A DNA stretch of 64,000 nt from Carboxylicivirga taeanensis (GTDB lineage: Bacteria; Bacteroidota; Bacteroidia; Bacteroidales; Marinilabiliaceae). Below, in pieces: positions 16,252 through 24,582 of this stretch. The position numbers and the translations under genes were made by a program. Each line of letters opens with the position of its first letter. The first letter of the stretch is position 1. The stretch covers positions 310,001 through 374,000 of the forward strand of contig NZ_JBPUSJ010000005.1 in NCBI RefSeq assembly GCF_051851475.1, given 5' to 3'. Under the pieces are notes generated by a model. That model searched no databases. It had not been told where the DNA came from and saw nothing but the letters and a program-made list of their open reading frames with translations.

Positions 16252-17841
16252 CTACTCGGTTTCAGGCCTGTGTTGATCAGCAATAGCCTCAGCTTCGGCC
16301 TTTTCTTTATCCAGCCAGTATTTATTGATGCGGGCGATGCCTAAGGTCAGTAAACCTATGATGGACAGAAACAGCATTTTACTGATGCTGGCATCTCCCG
16401 CTATGTCCCAGAAAAACACTTTTGCCGTAGTCAGGATCAGTACCAATGAGCCCATGGCTCTGAAAGCGGCTGCCCGGGTGTGTGCTCCCCATGCAAAGAT
16501 GAGTAGTGCATACACAATGTAGGATATGGAAATCGCCAAAGCACGACTCATAAACGTAATGTCATAGGCTGTCCACAGGTTTTTGATTTGGATGGTGACC
16601 AGGCCGGCTACAATGATATTGGCGGCTATGGCCATCAGCGTGCTCAGGTTGGGGCTTTTCGCCTGCTCCATTTTAGAACCATAGAAACCAAAGGCGGCTA
16701 AAGCCATCCAGGTGAGGGCTCCGGCATTTAGAAATGGCAGATATTTAATGCCCAACAGCTCTATCCATTTCACATCCCAGGCGACGGTAAACCAGTAGAT
16801 AATCAGCATCAGCCAGGCGGCGTAACTCACATAAATTAATTCAAATGTTTTGGTGAAACGCCCAATGGAGTAGGTGCTGATAACCACCAATAGCCAAAGT
16901 AAAGTCGTTGCCACATACTCAAGGCCGTAAATGCTCATTGGCTGGATGTTGGATGCTGATATGGCAAAAAGCAGTAAGCCCAGGCAGGTATAAATAATGG
17001 CCGGAAATGGCTTTTTATCCGATAAGTAATAGATGAATGCGGATGTTGCCATAAAACCTAAGCCTACAATCAATAAAGGAAGCGTAAAAGTGATTTCGAA
17101 GCTGCCTAAGATATATATCGACCAAAAGATAAACAGCATGGCGTTAATTAAGCTGATGTATAGATTCCAGCCTGTGAAGCGATCTTTTTCGCAATAAGAG
17201 GCGTAAATAATTCCGCCCATATAAGTGGCAAAAAACGATGCCGCATAAAAGAAGGGGCGCCCCCAGGTCAATGGCTCAAAATAGATAAAGTAGGTGGCAT
17301 AGATGAGTACGGTAATGGCAAATGCCATGGCGCGTAATTCAATCCAGCGCTTGGAGATGCTGACATACAAGGCCCCAACATTCAGAATCAGTACGTAGGC
17401 AAATAGCAGCCAGTCGTGATGCGGCTCTGCTTTCATAAACAGTGGCGATAGCAAGCCTCCCATGATGCTGATAAATATGAGACCACGCAAGTGGTATCGG
17501 TAACTCAGAAAGGTGGTGAGTGCGGTGAGACTGAGTACTGATATAAACGTAATGTTGTAGGGCCAGTTAAGGCTGGTGCTGAAGGCCACATAAGAGAAGG
17601 TGGCGTACACAACGCTCATACCGGTTCCGGTCAGCAGCTGGCAGGTGTTTAGCTGGTTCTTGCGGTAATAGCTGAACCCGGCAAACAGCAAGGTTAAGCC
17701 AATGGTAAAACCCGAAAGAACTCTAAGTTCGGCTGGAAACCAGTTGTTTTCGAATACAATCTTTAAAAAGTAGGTGAATGATGAAAACAAGAACAGAATG
17801 CCCAAGGTGGTTATCCAATGTTTCTTTATTAATTCAATCAT
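16252..17841 (-). CDS. DUF2339-type polytopic membrane protein
   Basis: This 529-residue integral membrane protein has roughly fourteen hydrophobic segments and only short loops. Near residue 75 it has a GTGMSVVYATFSYVAF stretch. A little later comes a GGLLSPLF turn (about residue 130), both characteristic of DUF2339 proteins. The C-terminus is charged (KEKAEAEAIADQHRPETE) and cytoplasmic. Function is unknown for the family. ATG 17841 gives a normal basic-then-hydrophobic beginning; the open frame continues to 17877. It is divergent from the 18020 gene, sharing a 140-bp intergenic region, and may be co-transcribed with the downstream LplT-like gene (100-bp gap containing a hairpin). Confidence 0.75.
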   Translation of the reverse strand: MIELIKKHWITTLGILFLFSSFTYFLKIVFENNWFPAELRVLSGFTIGLTLLFAGFSYYRKNQLNTCQLLTGTGMSVVYATFSYVAFSTSLNWPYNITFISVLSLTALTTFLSYRYHLRGLIFISIMGGLLSPLFMKAEPHHDWLLFAYVLILNVGALYVSISKRWIELRAMAFAITVLIYATYFIYFEPLTWGRPFFYAASFFATYMGGIIYASYCEKDRFTGWNLYISLINAMLFIFWSIYILGSFEITFTLPLLIVGLGFMATSAFIYYLSDKKPFPAIIYTCLGLLLFAISASNIQPMSIYGLEYVATTLLWLLVVISTYSIGRFTKTFELIYVSYAAWLMLIIYWFTVAWDVKWIELLGIKYLPFLNAGALTWMALAAFGFYGSKMEQAKSPNLSTLMAIAANIIVAGLVTIQIKNLWTAYDITFMSRALAISISYIVYALLIFAWGAHTRAAAFRAMGSLVLILTTAKVFFWDIAGDASISKMLFLSIIGLLTLGIARINKYWLDKEKAEAEAIADQHRPETE

Positions 17842-18019
17842 GACTCTCAAATTTGGGTTATACATTAATTTGTTCACGATGTAAACTTACGCCGCTTTTA
17901 GAGGTGAAAGCAAACCAATAATTGATAAAAAAGGACTTCTAAAAATGAGTTTAATATGCAAATAGTTCAACAAAAAGAGTAATTTAGATGATTATTAAAG
18001 GACTTTTTAATATTGGTAT

Positions 18020-19540
18020 ATGGATGCGCTTGTTGATATCATCAATACCCTTTCGAAAACGGAGGTGAGTGAATTTGCCTCGTTCATTAACCGGCAAAAG
18101 CAAAAAACGAAGCGAAAAGATCTGGAACTTTTCTGGCTCTTGCACAAAGAAGGGGAACTGAGCTCCGCTGAAGCAGTACGCCGACTATATCCCGATGGCA
18201 ATCAGGTGGCTTATCATGCTTTGCGCAAGAAGCTGATGAAGCATCTGACCGATTTTATCTATTTTAAACAGCTACGGAATGATTATACGGCTGAAGCGTT
18301 GGTTTCGGCTGAGGTGGCCATGGCCCGGTACCTTAAGGAGTTTGATATTATTTATTTGGCCTGGAAGAAGCTTAAAAAGGCCGAGCAGCTGGCAGTGAAT
18401 AATGAACTATATGCATTGGCCAATCAAATATGCCGGCTGCAGCTCGACATGCCTCTGGAGAAGCTCAACCAGCCAATGGATAAAATCTTATCCCGAAAGA
18501 AACGTTACCTGCAGCTGGCCATTGAAGACGATAAGATTGATACGGCTTACAAAGTTATTCAGCACCATTTGCAGCGCGCTAAAGTGGAAGGCGAAACAAG
18601 CAATTTGCAGCACATCATTGAGCAAACACTGGAAGAGTTTGAGCTCACGCAAGCCATCTCCAACAGGCCTTCGGTGGTGTACCGTTTGATGTCCATTGCG
18701 CGCAGTGCTGCCAAGTCGGGCAAAGCCTACTACCAGTTTGAGCCGGTTTTGTTACACTTCTATCGGAACATGGAGCTGGTGGCCAATCCATCAGCCAACG
18801 ACAAAGTATATGTAGCCCGTTTGCAATACATGGTGGCCCATGCGCTGTTTCGTAATAAAAAGTTTAGCCAGTCTCTCGAATTCATTTACCAGCTAAGGGA
18901 ACAAATGCGCCAGGTGGCCCGGAGTGAATACACACGTTTGTTACCACGCTTCACCCAGTTGTATTGTGCCTTGCGCTTTTTTACGGGACACATCAATGAG
19001 GCCATTCGCATGGTGGATGCCGCCTTTATGCAGAAGCTGCGATTGAAGCCGGAGGAGGTGCTTAACCTGAAACTGAATAAGGCCATCTATCATTTTTTCA
19101 ATGGGGAATATAAGGTGGCCCTGAATGAGTTAATGAGTATTGAGCACAGCAATGCCTGGTGCACCAAAGTGGCGGGTATAGAGTGGGTTCTGAAGAAAGA
19201 ACTTCTGGATTTATACATTCAATTTGAATTGGGTAAGCTCGATATTGCCTCCAACAAAATTCGTGGGTTACTCCGCCAGAAAGAGCTGTTTGAGAAGAGG
19301 CCCCAAATGGAGCGGGTGAAGGTGTTTCTGCAGTTGGTTAATCAGATCGTTGATGAGCCATCGGTGGCTTCTACCGCAGCTTTTAATGAGGCCGTTGAAG
19401 CATCTTTTGACTGGATACCCATTGAGCAGGAAGATTTACATGCTTCGGTGTACTATGCCTGGCTGAAATCAAAGATTGTGGGAAAGGAAGCCTACAAAGT
19501 GTTGCTCGATTTGGTTTTGATTGAGAATCAAAGTGTTTAA
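18020..19540 (+). CDS. Large alpha-helical repeat protein of unknown function
   Basis: I do not recognise this 506-residue soluble protein. It has no signal peptide or membrane segment. It is almost entirely predicted helix with pairs of antiparallel helices (for example MVAHALFRNKKFSQSLEFIY and FRGHINEAI-type turns), suggesting TPR-like or HEAT-like solenoid repeats over residues 120-480. The N-terminal 75 residues (MDALVDIINTLSKTEVSEF, then SSAEAVRRLYP) look like a compact helical domain that could bind nucleic acid or protein. It begins a same-strand cluster with a 90-residue protein and a YiiX-type lipoprotein, 41 bases apart. The next gene, however, has its own consensus promoter. Confidence 0.7.
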   Translation: MDALVDIINTLSKTEVSEFASFINRQKQKTKRKDLELFWLLHKEGELSSAEAVRRLYPDGNQVAYHALRKKLMKHLTDFIYFKQLRNDYTAEALVSAEVAMARYLKEFDIIYLAWKKLKKAEQLAVNNELYALANQICRLQLDMPLEKLNQPMDKILSRKKRYLQLAIEDDKIDTAYKVIQHHLQRAKVEGETSNLQHIIEQTLEEFELTQAISNRPSVVYRLMSIARSAAKSGKAYYQFEPVLLHFYRNMELVANPSANDKVYVARLQYMVAHALFRNKKFSQSLEFIYQLREQMRQVARSEYTRLLPRFTQLYCALRFFTGHINEAIRMVDAAFMQKLRLKPEEVLNLKLNKAIYHFFNGEYKVALNELMSIEHSNAWCTKVAGIEWVLKKELLDLYIQFELGKLDIASNKIRGLLRQKELFEKRPQMERVKVFLQLVNQIVDEPSVASTAAFNEAVEASFDWIPIEQEDLHASVYYAWLKSKIVGKEAYKVLLDLVLIENQSV

Positions 19541-19545
19541 CAAGC

Positions 19546-19577
19546 TTTGTGAGGAGTGGCAGATTATTCTAATTTTG
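19546..19577 (+). promoter_or_regulatory. Full Bacteroidota promoter directly before the 19582 gene
   Basis: TTTG at 19546-19549, 20 bases, then TAATTTTG at 19570-19577: both elements match consensus at an ideal spacing. The start codon follows only four bases after the -7 box, so the transcript would begin at or within a base or two of the ATG (leaderless). Confidence 0.55.
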
Positions 19578-19581
19578 CAGC

Positions 19582-19854
19582 ATGGAAAATAATCAGGCAA
19601 TAGTTCATCTGTCGGCTGCCAACCGAAATGCGTACCTGGAGTTAGAGGTTCCTGCCCGGTGGGTAAGCATCGAGGTATCGCGACACAACTGTAAGGATGT
19701 GCTGCTCGAAGTAGTAGATGAGAACGGCCAATCGAAAGGGAAGCCACTCGAAAAGTGCGTGCCTCAAATAAAAGCCAGCAATATTAAGGGCTTACGCTTT
19801 ATGATGAATGATTTCAGCACCAAACCTATCGAAATTCAACTGACATGGAAATAA
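19582..19854 (+). CDS. Small protein of unknown function
   Basis: This 90-residue soluble protein has alternating beta-strand-like segments (AYLELEVPARWVSIEV, RFMMNDFSTKPIEIQLTW). It has no signal peptide and no motif I recognise. Its 3' end overlaps the start of the YiiX-like lipoprotein gene by ten bases (ATG at 19845 within the last codons), indicating translational coupling and probably a shared role. The start ATG at 19582 is the only one before residue 70. The consensus promoter placed just before it suggests a leaderless mRNA. Confidence 0.7.
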   Translation: MENNQAIVHLSAANRNAYLELEVPARWVSIEVSRHNCKDVLLEVVDENGQSKGKPLEKCVPQIKASNIKGLRFMMNDFSTKPIEIQLTWK

Positions 19855-20486
19855 ACAGTTTGGTAAAGTGGTTGTTTATAGCTCAAATACTTGTGTTAAT
19901 GAGTTGTCAACAGCCGGGGCGTCATCCAATCTATCAATCGGGTGATGTTCTTTTCAGAGGGTATCAGAATGGTTCGCTATCGCAGGCCATTGATGCAGTA
20001 ACGCAAACCGACCATAACCATCACTACACTCACATGGGCCTGGTTGAGGTGGCTGACGATACAGTGTGGGTGTGGCATGCCGCCCCGGATAAAGGCGTTT
20101 GTAAAGAGTTGCTTGTCGAATTTTGCCTGGAGGAAACAGACTCGGTTGTTGTTGGGCATTACCGCATTAAAGGCCTTACCGCCGAAAGCATCACACAGGC
20201 ATTGGTGTTTGCCAATCAACAATGGGGGCAGCCCTACAATTACTCTTACATCCTGGAGGACGAGGGCTTTTATTGCTCCGAGTTTGTTTACGAAGCCTTT
20301 GCATCCGATTCGGTGTTTACCCTAAATCCAATGACCTTCGTCGATCCGCAAACCGGCGACTTTCATCAGGGCTGGAAGCACCATTACCAGGAGCTGGGAG
20401 TGGCCATTCCCGAAGGGGAGCCCGGCTGTAATCCCAATGGCATGGCTGCCAGCGAACGGCTGGAGTTTATCGGCTTTATTAACTAG
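19845..20486 (+). CDS. YiiX/YebB-type permuted papain-fold amidase lipoprotein
   Basis: This 213-residue protein starts with a lipoprotein signal ending LVLMSC (Cys21 as lipid anchor), so it should be attached to a membrane facing the periplasm. The remainder has the layout of the circularly permuted NlpC/P60-like C92/YiiX family. It opens with GDVLFRG, followed by a histidine in YTHMGLVEV (His63) and the nucleophile motif FYCSEFVYEAF (Cys144). Family members are thought to cleave amide or thioester bonds, and substrates are mostly unknown. It overlaps the upstream small gene. Its TAG stop shares a CTAG with the stop codon of the convergent gene ending at 20483. Confidence 0.86.
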   Translation: MEINSLVKWLFIAQILVLMSCQQPGRHPIYQSGDVLFRGYQNGSLSQAIDAVTQTDHNHHYTHMGLVEVADDTVWVWHAAPDKGVCKELLVEFCLEETDSVVVGHYRIKGLTAESITQALVFANQQWGQPYNYSYILEDEGFYCSEFVYEAFASDSVFTLNPMTFVDPQTGDFHQGWKHHYQELGVAIPEGEPGCNPNGMAASERLEFIGFIN

Positions 20487-23008
20487 GTATTTATTCTATT
20501 AGTTCTAAGTATTCTAACAAAGGTGTCTTTACTTCGTTCCGATATCAGAAGATAGGGAATCCAGATACACATGTAAATTACTCGACGAACTAAATCAAGG
20601 TTTGTTTCATTGTCAAAAGAGGCAATGTCGAAAGACGTGGCTATAATGTTGTCAATTACTATAAAGATGAAGTTAAGCGTGATGTAGGCTATAAAGACTC
20701 TTGGGAAAATAGAGCGTCTCTGATAAAACAGAATCACATTCAAGCACGAGAAAATAAGAAAAAGAATGTTGAATACCATTTCAATAATAATAAAAGTGCC
20801 TAGCTCCAAGGAGTATTCATCGGATGAGGCATTAAAAATATGCTCCCAATTGTTTAAGTGAAAATAGCCAATAGAATAGATTGAGTAACTTAGGATAAAG
20901 GGAGTAAGAGTCACCCCAAATGCGATTAACACAATCCATCCGCCAATAGGTCGGGATTCGTTATTTGAAAGTGGCGATGGCAAGTCGTAATTATACAGCT
21001 TAGATGCAAGATAAATGCCGAATATGCATGTGAAAATAGCGATTATTATCATTTGGATATTTAGACTCCCTGAAGTTGTGTTGTCAGTTAGTCCTCCATA
21101 GTTATATAATTCATAGGAGAGTTCGTCACCTACGTTTTCGTTTTTTACAATGAATTCTTGGTAATCTTCTTTATTAACCGACTTAGTGGTGGTTTGATAA
21201 TCATAGGACAAGAAAATCGATTTACCATTCTTGATAATAGTGTTGTAGAAATTAAATCCTGGGCCATGAATCGATGACCTAGAATCGGAAATGGTCCACT
21301 CTTCAGGTAGATTTAAGATTAATTCTTGTCGGTAACGAAGCGGAAACTTTTGCCACATTGGGCTCTTTCGTTCCGGGTATACGGTTCGCGATATTTCGTA
21401 GTTTAGTGCTTTGGCACTAAAAAAAGCGGTAATCTTACTTGTTGTTGAATCCTCTCTGGACCATATGTTTTTGATCAGATAGGACTCTTTCACTTCGAAA
21501 CTGTTATTAATACTATCGTCTTTAAAAGTCAATAACTTTAAAGTGTCTATTTGAGGATAAGTAGAGGCATAAAATTGCAAATATTGCTCTTGAATATCAT
21601 TAGTAGTGCTGTTTTTAAAGTGTTGCCTGTTTATTTCTGCATCGTAACCTTTGTATCTTGTAGTAACATGTAGTCGGGCATTCCCGCTATAATCCTTTAT
21701 TGAATATTCTTCCGTTATTTTGGTTTCATAAAACAGGTTTGAATTCACTCGAGTGAGGTCGGTGGTGTTGTCATTGATTAACAAGGCAAAGCCATAGTCC
21801 GGTATTATGTTCGTGGCTAATTGACCCACCTGACCTGTAATAGTAGGATCTATAAATAGGGTATCATTGTTGAGTATTACACAAGCTATGCAGTGGTCAA
21901 AGGCTTCAAAACCTGGCGGTTGATCACTTATTTTATCACTTAGATAAGTGTTAACCAAAGCGGGATAGGCTTCTATGCCAATTTTGTTGAGTAATGTTGT
22001 TAGAAGCCAGGACTTCTCTTTGCAATCACCTGATTTTCTTTTGAAGATTTCGTTAGGATTTCGCGGCTTAAAGCTATAGATGCCATCTTCATTGCCTAAG
22101 TAGCGAATATCATTCTGTATATACCTTACAATACTTCTGGCAATAGCTTCCTTGGATTGGTAGTTCTGCTTTTGTTCAGCTATAAAGGTGCTTAGTTCCT
22201 TTGATAAAGGTGCATCTGTTTTGTATAGTTCAGATATGTATTGAGCTAATTTATGCCAGCTGATTTTTGAACTGAATATGACTTGTTTGTAGGGGGTGAA
22301 CCAGCCAGGGATATCATCTTCATAATCGATTACTTCAGGGTTTTGAATGTGCCACACAAATTGAGTGGTCTCTCCTTTGGTTTTTATGGATGGTTGCGAA
22401 GCATTGTTGATTAGTTTGTATTGGTATTGCGATTGATTATTGGTTTGAAACATTAAGTAGGTTTCACCAATTGGAATAGAATAATTGAGGTTGCAGGTAT
22501 TGTAAAATAAGCCTTCTTTGATTGGGTTAAAGCCGGTAATGGAATATGCATATTCTATAACGTCACCAACTCTTAAATCCTGTATTTCAAGAAAGGAAGT
22601 AAGTCTTCCATCGATAATGCCACTTTCCAGTCGGGTTTCACGCCTCAGTATTTCAGGTTGCTGTTTTGATAGTACATCAATGGTTTCATTCTTGCGGATG
22701 ATTTTGACATAGTGATAGTCTAGATTTTGATAGTTTTGATCGTAGTTGATGTTGATGGTTGAAGCTTCCGAAAGACCATTAGAATTGATGATTTTTATAG
22801 CATAATGAAAGAAGTCTTCTTCCTGGTCGATATTAACCTGGTTGTCATAAAGTAGGTAGAGGTATCCATTAGGTATTTCGTTATCACGGATGGAATGAGT
22901 ACTGGAAAATGCAACCGGATTAATCCAATTGGGTGTATTTGAAAATGAATCAGCAACAGTACAACAAAACAATAAATAAAAGAGAAGTAGATTAGTTCGT
23001 AAGCTCAT
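20483..23008 (-). CDS. Secreted DUF3857/transglutaminase protein with C-terminal DUF2569-like membrane domain
   Basis: This 841-residue protein has an N-terminal signal (residues 1-21). A DUF3857 beta domain follows at about 60-235. Next comes a transglutaminase-like core with an apparent catalytic triad C329 (in KSGDCKEKSW), H372 (in FDHCIAC) and D387 (in FIDPT). A beta-rich stretch follows. The last 150 residues carry about four membrane helices beginning RPIGGWIVLIAFGV and ending WIPYLLISERSKDTFVR, the DUF2569 pattern. It should act in the periplasm while held in the inner membrane. The reaction is unknown; such proteins may be peptidases rather than cross-linkers. The gene is much more AT-rich than its neighbours. 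Confidence 0.85.
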   Translation of the reverse strand: MSLRTNLLLFYLLFCCTVADSFSNTPNWINPVAFSSTHSIRDNEIPNGYLYLLYDNQVNIDQEEDFFHYAIKIINSNGLSEASTININYDQNYQNLDYHYVKIIRKNETIDVLSKQQPEILRRETRLESGIIDGRLTSFLEIQDLRVGDVIEYAYSITGFNPIKEGLFYNTCNLNYSIPIGETYLMFQTNNQSQYQYKLINNASQPSIKTKGETTQFVWHIQNPEVIDYEDDIPGWFTPYKQVIFSSKISWHKLAQYISELYKTDAPLSKELSTFIAEQKQNYQSKEAIARSIVRYIQNDIRYLGNEDGIYSFKPRNPNEIFKRKSGDCKEKSWLLTTLLNKIGIEAYPALVNTYLSDKISDQPPGFEAFDHCIACVILNNDTLFIDPTITGQVGQLATNIIPDYGFALLINDNTTDLTRVNSNLFYETKITEEYSIKDYSGNARLHVTTRYKGYDAEINRQHFKNSTTNDIQEQYLQFYASTYPQIDTLKLLTFKDDSINNSFEVKESYLIKNIWSREDSTTSKITAFFSAKALNYEISRTVYPERKSPMWQKFPLRYRQELILNLPEEWTISDSRSSIHGPGFNFYNTIIKNGKSIFLSYDYQTTTKSVNKEDYQEFIVKNENVGDELSYELYNYGGLTDNTTSGSLNIQMIIIAIFTCIFGIYLASKLYNYDLPSPLSNNESRPIGGWIVLIAFGVTLTPFILSYSIYSIGYFHLNNWEHIFNASSDEYSLELGTFIIIEMVFNILFLIFSCLNVILFYQRRSIFPRVFIAYITLNFIFIVIDNIIATSFDIASFDNETNLDLVRRVIYMCIWIPYLLISERSKDTFVRILRTNRINT

Positions 23009-23015
23009 AAGAAAG

Positions 23016-23023
23016 TAAATTTG
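23016..23023 (+). promoter_or_regulatory. -7 promoter box for the 85-residue protein
   Basis: TAAATTTG, an exact TAnnTTTG match 57 bases before ATG 23080, in the divergent intergenic region. No matching -33 element was found. Confidence 0.35.
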
Positions 23024-23079
23024 CGACTTAAAAATATAGTTTATTTACGAAACGAAGATTATATCTGATACTAATAATT

Positions 23080-23337
23080 ATGAGTATACTACGAAACATA
23101 AAAAGTGACTACGAGGTTTACGAAAACGTAAGTCTGGAATGTCTGGTGGCTATCGAGCGCGACGATTGTAAGCAAATTAAGGCTTATCGGAAGAAGTACA
23201 AAGGGAAAGAGCCTTTACCCAGTCAAAAAGTTGAAGGCTATCAATTTGTGATGGACGAGGAGTTTGAGTCTTTAAAGATTGATTTCTCACAAAAGCTGCA
23301 GTTTGAGATTAAAGATTTGGTGAACGTAAAGGGCTAA
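23080..23337 (+). CDS. Small conserved-looking protein, function unknown
   Basis: This 85-residue soluble protein is mixed charged, with no signal peptide, membrane segment or recognised motif. Visible features are two neighbouring acidic-cysteine spots (SLECLVAIERDDCKQ) and a basic patch (YRKKYKGK). It is divergent from the transglutaminase gene and 49 bases ahead of the DUF423 gene on the same strand, so the two may be co-transcribed. The start ATG is preceded by AT-rich DNA without a ribosome-binding site, which is normal in this phylum. A small real gene is likely because the frame is clean and well placed, but no function can be offered. Confidence 0.6.
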   Translation: MSILRNIKSDYEVYENVSLECLVAIERDDCKQIKAYRKKYKGKEPLPSQKVEGYQFVMDEEFESLKIDFSQKLQFEIKDLVNVKG

Positions 23338-23386
23338 ACCTTTTCAGATGATGCCTGTTACATGCAGGTAACAATATTTGGTTGAC

Positions 23387-23767
23387 ATGAAACAAATCGT
23401 TCTGATAGCAGCTACTATTTATGGGGCCTTGGCAGTGGTATTGGGTGCACTTGGCGCTCATGCCTTAAAAAAAGTATTAACCGCGGCGCAGCTGCAAAGC
23501 TTTGAGGTAGGTGTGAAATACCAGATGTACCATGCCATTGTGCTTTTGGTGATTGGCTTCTTCTTAACTTTTGAAACGCGCCTGCAGCACCTGATGGGGT
23601 GGAGTTTTATTGCTGGTACGTTTTTGTTCTCATTTAGTATTTACCTGCTAAGTTTATCGCCTCTGATGGGAGTTAGCCTTAAATTTTTAGGGCCGGTAAC
23701 ACCTTTGGGAGGCTTGCTAATGATTTTGGGTTGGTGTTTGTTGTTCGTGCAAGTTTGGCGTGGCTAG
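23387..23767 (+). CDS. DUF423-family small membrane protein
   Basis: This 126-residue protein has four membrane helices. The family signature is complete: GALAVVLGALGAHALK in helix 1, then FEVGVKYQMYHAIVLL, and the late GPVTPLGGLLMILGW. The DUF423 family (E. coli YgdD) is an inner-membrane group without known activity. ATG 23387 is chosen over an in-frame TTG at 23378. It may be in an operon with the 85-residue protein upstream. Confidence 0.9.
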   Translation: MKQIVLIAATIYGALAVVLGALGAHALKKVLTAAQLQSFEVGVKYQMYHAIVLLVIGFFLTFETRLQHLMGWSFIAGTFLFSFSIYLLSLSPLMGVSLKFLGPVTPLGGLLMILGWCLLFVQVWRG

Positions 23768-23899
23768 CAGGCAGCCTTTGGTGCAGCACTGTTTGGTGGT
23801 CGGTCCATAAGGCTATGATTATTTATTTTTTACCCAGTCGTGGAGGTTGACATGGCTTTGCTTCAGCACTATTTTAGCACAAGGATGTAACTACTTGTT

Positions 23900-24556
23900 A
23901 TGGCTGCAACAACACCTATTTGGCATCGAAATGAGCTTATTGTCGTTTTGGGCACAGTGTGGCTCCTGGCTTTTTGTTCAACGGTTGTTCGGGGGCAGGA
24001 TAGAGCTCAGGATTTCAATCCCCTTGTGTTTGTGCAAGGCACTTATACCGATTGGGCAGACGCCCGCCATGCCGGCCTGCTTAAGTTTAGTATTTATGAT
24101 AACCAGGTAGTGTTTTTTAAGGCCCAAAAAGGGGCTGGTGTGGACAAGCTCACTCCGGCCGATGTTAAACATTTTACCAATGGCAAGGCTGATGTGTATA
24201 GCCTGCCTGAGCTGAACCTGATTGGTCGAAATGGGAAAGAGAAGACCGTGCCGGCCTGTTTTGGCGTATTGCTAGAGGAAGGAACGGTTAACGCTTATGT
24301 GCTGCACATAACCAGGTTTGGCGGCGAGCCCGACCAATATATCGTTCTAAAACGTGCTAATCTTGATGCGGCAGGCGTAGTGGTGCCAGTCACCTTCAAA
24401 CTGAAGAATGATCAGGTGAATACAGTCAGAGAGCAACTCGTTCAATTTTTTGGAGCAACAGGTTCTTTGCAGGCGCAATTGGATCAACTGGGTACTAAAG
24501 CCAATGGCTTTATCAATGTGCTGTCGATTGTGCAGCAGTATAACCAGACTGAATAG
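23900..24556 (+). CDS. Putative secreted protein of unknown function
   Basis: This 218-residue protein has one N-terminal hydrophobic stretch (ELIVVLGTVWLLAFCSTVV, about residues 12-30) that could be a signal peptide cleaved before the RGQDRAQDF segment or a membrane anchor. The rest is soluble and beta-rich (SIYDNQVVFFKAQKGAG, VPACFGVLLEEGTVNAYVL), with no motif I recognise. The C-terminal 45 residues are helical. The start is uncertain: the signal-like segment begins unusually late, and no other ATG gives a better one. It is convergent with nqrF, with 26 bases between the stops. Confidence 0.6.
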   Translation: MAATTPIWHRNELIVVLGTVWLLAFCSTVVRGQDRAQDFNPLVFVQGTYTDWADARHAGLLKFSIYDNQVVFFKAQKGAGVDKLTPADVKHFTNGKADVYSLPELNLIGRNGKEKTVPACFGVLLEEGTVNAYVLHITRFGGEPDQYIVLKRANLDAAGVVVPVTFKLKNDQVNTVREQLVQFFGATGSLQAQLDQLGTKANGFINVLSIVQQYNQTE

Positions 24557-24582
24557 CGTGTGAGCAGCCACTTTAGCAGTTA

